From Chromera velia (Eukaryota > Sar > Chromeraceae): DNA of 11,737 nt. Below are positions 6,620 to 11,737 of the stretch, one piece after another. The stretch covers positions 8,050 to 19,786 of the forward strand of contig JAHBMJ010005191.1 in NCBI GenBank assembly GCA_018398765.1, in the 5' to 3' direction. Position numbers and translations under genes: made by a program. Below the pieces are notes generated by a model. The model did no database searches. It was given only the letters and a program-made list of their open reading frames with translations, and had not been told where the DNA came from. Numbering within the stretch: the first letter of the stretch is position 1; every line of letters starts with the position of its first letter.

Positions 6620-9600
6620 TCAGCCTCGCTTTATCATCCTCTTCAAGAGACCTGCAGAGTAGTCTCCAAATTTATACCCTCTCCCTCTAGCCTCCTCTCC
6701 CCTCCTTGCCTCAGCACCCATCTCTGAAGTGCGTTGAACTCTTGCTGTGACGCCCCGACAAAAATCTCCAAACTGATACCCGTCTCCTTCTGTCTCATCG
6801 GACTCGCCCTCACGCACTGTGACAGTCCTCTCCTCAATCACCTCCTGTGGGGCAGCTGTCTGATCGGGAATAGAGGATCTCGTGGTTGAAGGGCCCCGGC
6901 ATGGCCCCCGACCATCTACGGGACCATCATTCAAAGGAAGTAGTAGGTCCTGAAGGGCCTCTGGCCACTCTGCGGTTGTGCTGCTGGCGGTTGTTACTGA
7001 AGAGCGCCTTCGGGCCTCCCCCCCCTCCTGCAACACTGAACCAACCAACCGGGAAGTGGCCGAAGCCACCGTCGACCCTGCCCACGCCCCCACTGCAACC
7101 CCTGCAGGCCCCCCCACGGCCCCCAACGACGCCCCGAGACACGCTCCCGCTGTACTAGAAACCACACGTTTCTCTTTCGCATAATTTGCCACATCCTTCG
7201 CCATCGTCTCACCGTTGCACACAAAGGTCACGAGGCCTTCTGTGAAGTCCCCAAACTGATACGATGCATCACTCCCCTCCCCCCTAGCCTTTTTCCCGGC
7301 ATCCACACACGCAAACACACCATCCACAAGGCACAGCGCTGCTGTCCCGGAAACCGTCCCCCCCACGACCGACCGCCCTGCTATCCCCGCTGCCGCATAC
7401 CCGAGGCCCTCGACGCATTTGTCCCTCACGGAAGTGCCTCCGATGGACAGGGCAAGCAGGAGGTCAGGCACATGAGCGGTGAACCATTGGGTGTAGTAGG
7501 AAAGTATGGAGGATGGGGTGGTGTTTGGATTTCCTTGAAAAGCTGGCAGGGTCATGCGACGGGGTTTGATTGTCACCCCAATCGGCACTCCCTTCACTTT
7601 TGTGGTCACCCCTTTCACGGATACTCTCATTTGCAATTGCACAATGTTGGCATTGGGCAGTTGTGCGTCTATGCCGGGCTCTGCAACGCCACCCTCCCCC
7701 TGCTCTCTCTTTTGTTTTTCCTTTTCTGCTTCTTGGGCGAAGTAATCTGAGTGTTCACCTTTCAAATCGAGGAATCCTCCTTTGGCAAATACGCCGAGAG
7801 AGCGAATACAAACGGAAGAAGAACCCCCGTCTACTTTCAGCCACCCAGTCACACAGGGAGAGTCAATGGAGAAAAACGCTGCAGCAGACGCAAAAGACGC
7901 GCCGGCCAGGGCACCCGGCGCCTCTTCCAGATTCAATGCATCTTCTTTGCTCAGAAGCGAGCCTAGCACAGCGTTGCAGTGGATTCGGAACTTGACGTCG
8001 GGGGAGCTTGTCAGAACAGCCTCATTTGGGTTTGCACTGGCCGTGCGGGGGTGGACTGCCTCCTCTGTCATTTCGAGAAGGGATATGGACCCCCCACCTG
8101 TCCGCCCCCAATGCCCCCCAGGATGATTGGAGGGCAGGTGGAGGCTCTCCGACAGGGAAAGAACGTCAGACTGGGAGGGAGCACTGGCGGCATTGGGAGG
8201 GACTGTCACTGAAGGGGGGGGGTCAGCGCGCACGAGCACTTCGGAGCTGGTGACTAGGAGACGGCCTCTGAGGACTTGGAAGTGCTTGATCGACACCTCG
8301 ACTATGCCGGGGAGATTCTTCAATCCCTCTAGCACCGACGAGATTGACGACTCGGGGGTGTTGACTACCTCCAACTCTGTTGGTGCATTCTCGGGATTTC
8401 CTGCTCCTCTGACTCTTCCTAGCAACCCCCGAGAAAAGTCACCAAAGTGATATCCGTCCCCTCCATCTGCACGTCTTTTCCTTTCTTCAGCCCCGCTCTC
8501 TGCAGTCTGTCTGACTCCAGACGCGACACGACGGGAAAAGTCCCCGAGTCGATACCCGTCTCTCCCCTCTTCACCCCCAACCAACGCACCTTCTGATTCA
8601 CCCCCAGGCATGTACACAGATAGAACAGAAATGCTTAAAGCAAACCCCTGACGTACCCTCTCGACTAGCAGGTCCCGAACGACCGCGCGCCCCCCAGAGC
8701 CCCCTCTGAGGCACACAACTTCGTGCAACTTCACCTGCAGAAACCCTGACGAGGCTACATACCCCGACACTCCAGAACACTCAAATCTTCCGACATCATC
8801 AACCTCCATGCGGACTGCCTTTACATCAATCGGCGTGTTTGACGAAGCGTCGGTTGGGGAGGGGGTGGCTGTCCCGGCAGAAATCGGACACGGAGCAGAC
8901 GCGAGCGGAGTGACGGTAGTGGGGGCAGGAGGAAGCACGGCTGAAGTGAGAGACGAGCCAACACGGGAGAGCAGTCCCTGGAGACCTGCCATCACCGTCA
9001 GGGACACACCTCCACCCCCATTCTGCCCTGAGGCTCCCTCACGGAACGCAAACACCTCACCTACCTCCAGGCCTTTTGCGTCGCTGAACGACACCGCTTT
9101 CACACCCACATTCACTCCCGCCGTGACGGTCTCTGTTTGCCTCTCCCCCACAGCCGCCGCCGCGTTCACAGGAACACAGCAACCGAACACCTTCCCTTCC
9201 GACAGCCTCACACACCCAACAGAGTCGCCACCCGACCACACATACTCCAGTCCTTCCACCTGCACATCGGCCCAGTGGAACCCCGCGGCAGCGTCGCTCC
9301 TGCCCTCTGCCAACCGCAACCGCATGGGTCCTAAATTGGCACGCAGTTTCCAAAGGAGTCCATCTCCCTTTTCATACTCTTTGTTTGGCTCTGCTACAGA
9401 AATCCTATCAGACTCTTCCACCTGAACGAGGGTGGTGGCCTCCTGTCGGATGACACTGAGGAGCTCCACGAGACTCTCCCTCTTGAGGTACACTGCACAA
9501 AATGAAGGAATTATGTTCATTTGCAACATCGATGAATACATGTACTTTTTCAGAGATGCTCATCGATATGGTACAAAGCCAAAGGAGAAAGATTTGGAAA

Positions 9601-10920
9601 GTTTGAGGAGAAAAGAGTTGCCGCTACCAACGAAGGGAAGCGGCACTCGCCTACACTCCCTGTTCGGGGGAGAACTGCGATTAATGGCACACGCTCGTCT
9701 TGTCAGTCGCTTTATCAAGGCACTCATCTTGTGTCTCTGCTGTCTTGTCTGTCGATTGGCCAAGATTCTCACCTTCTGTTTTCTCTGCGGAGACGGTCAT
9801 CTCTTCCTCGTGTGGAAAAATCTTCGCCTCCAGACCCCCCACAAACTGCACAGCGTCCCCTACCCTCACACCCTCTGTTGCGACAGTCACAGAAAGTCGC
9901 TCACCCCCGTCAATCACCATGGACGGCCCGACCACCCGCATCACTGCAGGTGCTGCGTCTCCTCCTACAGCCACCTCCAGAGACTCGAGAGACAAAGACG
10001 CACTCCAAGGAAGCTGCACGGGACCGGAACCTTGCGCGGCATCAATCTCTTCCGGAATCACAACCCCCTCATCGGATTCCGTCTCGGTCTCTCTGTCTTC
10101 TGAATTTGCGCCTGCAGAGGCAAGCAACAGACTGAGACGATTGCGCTCTTCTTCTGCGCCTGCATCCGTCTCTGAGTCAGCAACCGATTCACCCCCCAGT
10201 CTCTGTAACACCTTCTTCACAGCTCTGGTCAGGTTCACACGGACTGAACCCAGCGAAGCAGTGAGGTTCAACCCCCCAAAGTCCACAAATCTCTTCCCAG
10301 ACACTCGAGAAATACGAATGTTTTTCGTGTCGAGAGGGTGGAGTACAGGCAGCACAGATCCATCAACTACCTTCGCATCTATTCGAACCCCCTCAACGTC
10401 AGCGAGCTGAAGAGACGCGTCGGGGCCCTTGCACGTCTTGAGGGACGCTGAGTCGAGGCACACCACCACAGACTCCCCCATACCCGGACGACGCACGCAA
10501 ATCGATACGCCCTTGACGGCAATCGCCAGCTTGTTTATGACATCTTGCATTCTTGTCCTTTGCCGTCTCTGCAGTCTCCGCCGTCTCCGTCTCCAGGTTG
10601 CATTCTGAAGCAGCTGCAGCCGCTTTCGGACAGAGATGGGCACATAGCTCGACGTCTTCAACGGACACAGAGAGCGCGTCTACCGCAGAGAACTGCGCCA
10701 GCTTAAGAAGACTGAAGGCCACCTCCACTTTTCCAACACGCCCAGAGATGATGGCACCCCCCCCAACATTTGTCGGTCTGAATCCAACGTCTCGAAGGGT
10801 CAGCTTCCCCGATGATAGCTGCACAAGGATGTCTTTAGGATCTACCAGAAGGTAGCGAGAGAGAACGCGGGCGAGGAGCTTCGCCACAAGTGAAGACACG
10901 GCACTGTTCAAGAAGTTCAT
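6620..10920 (-). CDS. Chorein (VPS13/ATG2-like) N-terminal domain protein with GYxFGDF repeats
   Basis: This is a minus-strand gene of about 1,339 residues, built from 10920-10551, 10550-9773 and 9492-6620. The start at 10920 has AAG before ATG and opens MNFLNSAVSSLVAKLLARVL, an amphipathic chorein-type start. GKLTLRDVGFRP, then SVSVEDVEL and INKLAIAVKGVSI, match the order of conserved strands in VPS13-like chorein N-termini. Proteins of this superfamily form hydrophobic grooves that move phospholipids between membranes at contact sites. Residues 124-382 alternate hydrophobic and polar positions as beta-strands do, broken by an acidic linker. The C-terminal part has no family I recognise: it holds five GYxFGDF motifs (about residues 695, 729, 1126, 1287 and 1321) and a glycine-zipper-like stretch at about 1159-1203, possibly a membrane anchor. 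It is much shorter than full VPS13 (over 3,000 residues). One frame change near 10551 is unresolved. Lipid transfer is inference from the N-terminus only. Confidence 0.75.
6623..6784 (-). repeat. GYxFGDF two-motif module, copy B (C-terminal 54 residues)
   Basis: This is the second copy of the module. It holds GYQFGDFCRGV and GYKFGDYSAGLLKRM at the same 34-residue spacing, joined by a linker with GAEARRGEE. It forms the exact C-terminus of the protein, ending KRMIKRG. A tail position suggests a docking or binding element, which is inference. Confidence 0.85.
7031..7165 (-). other. glycine-zipper-like hydrophobic segment
   Basis: About 45 residues consist nearly entirely of Gly, Ala, Val, Ser, Thr and Leu (STAGACLGASLGAVGG, then AGVAVGAWAGSTVASATS), with Gly or Ala recurring every four residues. 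This is the pattern of packed transmembrane or membrane-associated helices. It is followed by a basic stretch (EARRRSS), which would suit a cytosolic flank. Confidence 0.6.
7211..7264 (-). repeat. single GYxFGDF-type motif, middle copy
   Basis: SYQFGDFTEGLVTFV matches the core of the paired motifs, with Ser in place of the first Gly, but stands alone. It sits between two small-residue-rich hydrophobic stretches: GYAAAGIAGRSVVGG upstream and the glycine zipper downstream. Confidence 0.75.
8399..8560 (-). repeat. GYxFGDF two-motif module, copy A (54 residues)
   Basis: This encodes two GYxxGDF motifs 34 residues apart (GYRLGDFSRRV, then GYHFGDFSRGLLGRV), joined by a charged linker containing GAEERKRR. 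It aligns without gaps to the module at the C-terminus of the same protein, with 27 of 54 residues identical. These include both GY..GD cores, V12, V16, T19, E21, GAE at 23-25, R27 and GLL at 45-47. Confidence 0.85.
9493..9772 (-). other. GT-AG spliceosomal intron, 280 bases, phase 1
   Basis: On the minus strand the donor reads GAAG|GTGAGAA at 9773/9772. The acceptor is TTCATTTTGTGCAG|TGTACC at 9493/9492, after a T-rich tract. Removing 280 bases joins G to TG to make a valine codon and fuses the frames as SAEKTE-V-YLKRESLVELL. The intron contains an in-frame stop for the upstream frame at 9681, so splicing is needed for the upstream and downstream segments to be one protein. Its composition is T-rich and unlike the flanking coding sequence. 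Confidence 0.8.
9773..10550 (-). other. second coding segment: beta-rich chorein continuation
   Basis: It is read one base out of register from the first segment. It starts MQDVINKLAIAVKGVSICVR, which matches the conserved strand that follows the variable linker in VPS13-type chorein domains (an I-x-x-L-x-V-x-I-x-x-I-x-I-R pattern). The rest alternates hydrophobic and polar residues, with an acidic, low-complexity stretch of about 45 residues that includes EDRETETESDE. It ends at a GTGAG donor, with the last base forming position one of a split codon. In this frame the sequence upstream of 10550 becomes a run of arginines, which is why I do not extend it. Confidence 0.7.
10540..10643 (-). other. 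unresolved reading-frame change in the chorein gene
   Basis: The upstream frame reads ...AKDKNA up to 10551, and the downstream frame starts MQDVINKL at 10550, so one base must be skipped or an intron of length 1 modulo 3 removed. The only frame-compatible GT-AG option I found close by is 10643-10544 (100 bases, GTGCCC donor, GCAAG acceptor), which would join VEDVELY to VINKL. Its donor is poor and it has no pyrimidine tract. A one-base indel or sequence error in the GAGACGG-type low-complexity stretch (about 10562-10600) is equally likely or more so. Confidence 0.5.
10551..10920 (-). other. first coding segment: chorein N-terminus
   Basis: This segment gives 123 residues from the ATG at 10920. 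The first 20 or so residues form an amphipathic helix. SGKLTLRDVGF corresponds to the strand after the first helix in chorein domains, and GRVGKVEVAF and ALSVSVEDVEL to the following strands. It ends in an Ala- and Glu-rich linker (ETETAETAETA, then KDKNA) where the reading frame changes. A GTG 51 bases upstream is in frame, but only the ATG is a plausible eukaryotic start. Confidence 0.7.
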
Positions 10921-11150
10921 CTTCGTCGGACCTCCCGAAGCCAAATCAGAGAACAACGAGCTCTGTCCCACACGCTAGAGGGAGCCGCCATTTCCCTCTG
11001 CGCCAAATCCAGGCACCAGAGACTTAATTCCGTTGACTCAGAAGCAATTCTTACTGGAGCACTGCCAGATTTTATCGAAATTCGCGGTCGAAACGTTGGG
11101 ACTTTGGCGCTTGGCTGGGGCCGGTGGCGCGGGTTGGTGGGGTTTTGCGT

Positions 11151-11173
11151 GGCCGCGGATTTTTTGGCCGCGG
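11151..11173 (+). other. GC palindromes flanking T6 (hairpin potential)
   Basis: GGCCGCGG occurs twice, at 11151-11158 and 11166-11173, separated by ATTTTTT. The CCGCGG cores are self-complementary, so a 6-bp stem with a T-rich loop can form. Confidence 0.5.
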
Positions 11174-11176
11174 CGT

Positions 11177-11190
11177 TGCATGCATGCATG
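11177..11190. promoter_or_regulatory. TGCATGCA cluster upstream of the chorein gene
   Basis: Two overlapping TGCATGCA words about 260 bp upstream of the ATG at 10920 on the minus strand, a sensible distance for a promoter element. Confidence 0.35.
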
Positions 11191-11247
11191 GCGCGCGCTC
11201 TGCACGAGGCGCGAAAGCGCGGCGCTCCGCAAGCTAGGCTTCGCCTT

Positions 11248-11261
11248 CCATGCATGCATGG
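11248..11261. promoter_or_regulatory. CCATGCATGCATGG palindrome
   Basis: A 14-bp perfect palindrome around TGCATGCA that abuts the right inverted-repeat arm. Confidence 0.35.
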
Positions 11262-11286
11262 CCCCGGAAAGCGAAGCGGGGGGCAC
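11260..11286 (-). repeat. right arm of an inverted repeat pair
   Basis: The reverse complement starts GTGCCCCCCGCTTCGC and continues TTTCCGGGGCC, a near match to the window start. It abuts the palindrome CCATGCATGCATGG at 11248-11261. Confidence 0.7.
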
Positions 11287-11293
11287 TTAGAAA

Positions 11294-11369
11294 ACAGAAA
11301 TACCCCAGCCCCTCATACACGGGGACGCGGCATGCATAACAAAAACCTCAATCACAGAAATACCCCAGC
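11294..11369 (+). repeat. 16-bp direct repeat, 60 bp apart
   Basis: ACAGAAATACCCCAGC occurs at 11294-11309 and again at 11354-11369. It lies just before the 230-bp tandem units and may be a remnant of a further diverged unit or of an insertion boundary. Confidence 0.7.
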
Positions 11370-11377
11370 ACGTGCGT

Positions 11378-11385
11378 GCATGCAC
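11378..11385. promoter_or_regulatory. TGCATGCA inside a larger near-palindrome
   Basis: The surrounding 20 bp at 11371-11390 is palindromic except for one mismatched pair. It sits at the boundary of the first 230-bp repeat unit. Confidence 0.3.
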
Positions 11386-11737
11386 GTACGCTGTCTTTCG
11401 GCAAAAACCCGGCCCCGGAAGGCTGAATGTGCGCCATGTGTGCGTCAAATGGGGCGCTTACTCCCGGGCTTTTTTCCCGGGGGGGGGGAGAGTTCCACGG
11501 CTTTTCCCGCAAAAGGGGGGGGGGAGCGGTCGACTGGCTGGCCTGCGTCAATCGTGCAGTTGTCATTTTTCTTACTTTCCGGGGCCGTTCGCAAGCTTGC
11601 TTACGTCAGATACACGTACACTGTTTTTCGGCAAAAACCCGGCCCCGAAAGGCTGAATTTGCACCATGCGTACGTCAAATAGGGTGCTTACCCCTGGGCT
11701 TTTTTCCCGGGGGGGGGAGAGTTCCGCGGCTTTTCCT
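11385..11737 (+). repeat. tandem 230-bp repeat units (one full, one cut by window end)
   Basis: Unit 1 runs 11385-11614 and unit 2 from 11615 to the end. Landmarks recur at an offset of exactly 230: CTGTCTTTCG at 11391 and CTGTTTTTCG at 11621, each followed by GCAAAAACCCGGCCCCG. Within each unit there is a GC palindrome, C, T6, GC palindrome, then a G run. Short open frames across it exist only because the repeat is GC-rich and are not genes. Confidence 0.9.

Larger units (their letters stand above)
6620..9492 (-). other. third coding segment with GYxFGDF repeats and glycine zipper
   Basis: This is one uninterrupted frame of about 956 residues ending in TGA at 6620-6622. It contains a low-complexity Pro/Ser/Thr linker (PPAPTTVTPLASAP and similar), a first pair of GYxFGDF motifs, a region of alternating strands, a charged stretch (EAEKEKQKREQ), a small-residue-rich hydrophobic region around GYAAAGIAGRSVVGGTVSG, a third motif, a glycine zipper, an Arg/Ser-rich stretch, and a second motif pair that ends the protein. 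Antisense frames over it are longer than usual because its third codon positions are GC-rich, and they do not look like protein. Confidence 0.75.
10921..11293. other. GC-rich region upstream of the chorein gene
   Basis: This is the likely promoter and leader region of the minus-strand gene. It contains two TGCATGCA loci (11177-11188 and 11251-11258), a CCGCGG/T6 hairpin, and a GCGC-GAAA-GCGC stem-loop near 11212-11223. No open frame resembles a protein. Confidence 0.45.

Noticed and set aside
8808-10410. Long plus-strand open frames opposite the chorein gene (8808-9425 and 9700-10410)
   Set aside because: They mirror GC-rich codons of the minus-strand gene, translate to Pro/Ser/Thr-rich text, and match no family. 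One also runs across the intron boundary.
11104-11682. Plus-strand open frame of 192 residues across the right repeats
   Set aside because: It is made of the 230-bp repeat read through and shares peptide text with the left copy at 1-189 only because the DNA repeat does.
57-11737. Direct 230-bp copies at both ends as LTRs of an 11-kb retroelement
   Set aside because: No reverse transcriptase, integrase or gag-like frame lies between them, the right copies are tandem, and the interior holds two ordinary host-type genes.

Overview
This window looks like nuclear DNA of a microbial eukaryote with low gene density. It has a spliceosomal-type GT-AG intron, long non-coding stretches full of microsatellites, dispersed repeats and an assembly gap (NN at 191-192). 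The combination of about 50% GC coding DNA, many copies of the palindrome TGCATGCA and a VPS13/chorein-type protein suggests an alveolate alga. A chromerid such as Chromera velia is my best guess, but this rests on overall style and not on a diagnostic marker.

Layout. 1-282: one copy of a roughly 230-bp repeat, then 20 A residues at 322-341. 732-1532 (+): a 266-residue protein with a Nudix-like fold whose catalytic box is largely lost. 1533-5340: about 3.8 kb with no credible gene, made of microsatellites, purine- or pyrimidine-rich tracts, a perfect hairpin and, at about 4805-5310, a sharply AT-rich island. 5340-6619: more non-coding sequence with CCAT, CATG and CTGT repeats. 6620-10920 (-): one large gene of about 1,340 residues with a chorein-type N-terminus, beta-rich middle, glycine-zipper-like segment and five copies of a GYxFGDF motif. 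10921-11382: the GC-rich region upstream of that gene. 11383-11737: two more units of the 230-bp repeat in tandem, the last cut by the window end.

The two genes are about 5 kb apart, face each other across the non-coding stretch, and show no sign of working together. The large gene is the most interesting object. Its N-terminus marks it as a likely bridge-like lipid-transfer protein (VPS13/ATG2 superfamily). It also carries a repeated motif I cannot assign to a named family, including a 54-residue two-motif module present twice at 50% identity without gaps. Its reading frame changes once in a low-complexity linker near 10551, either by an unusual short intron or a one-base indel or sequence error.
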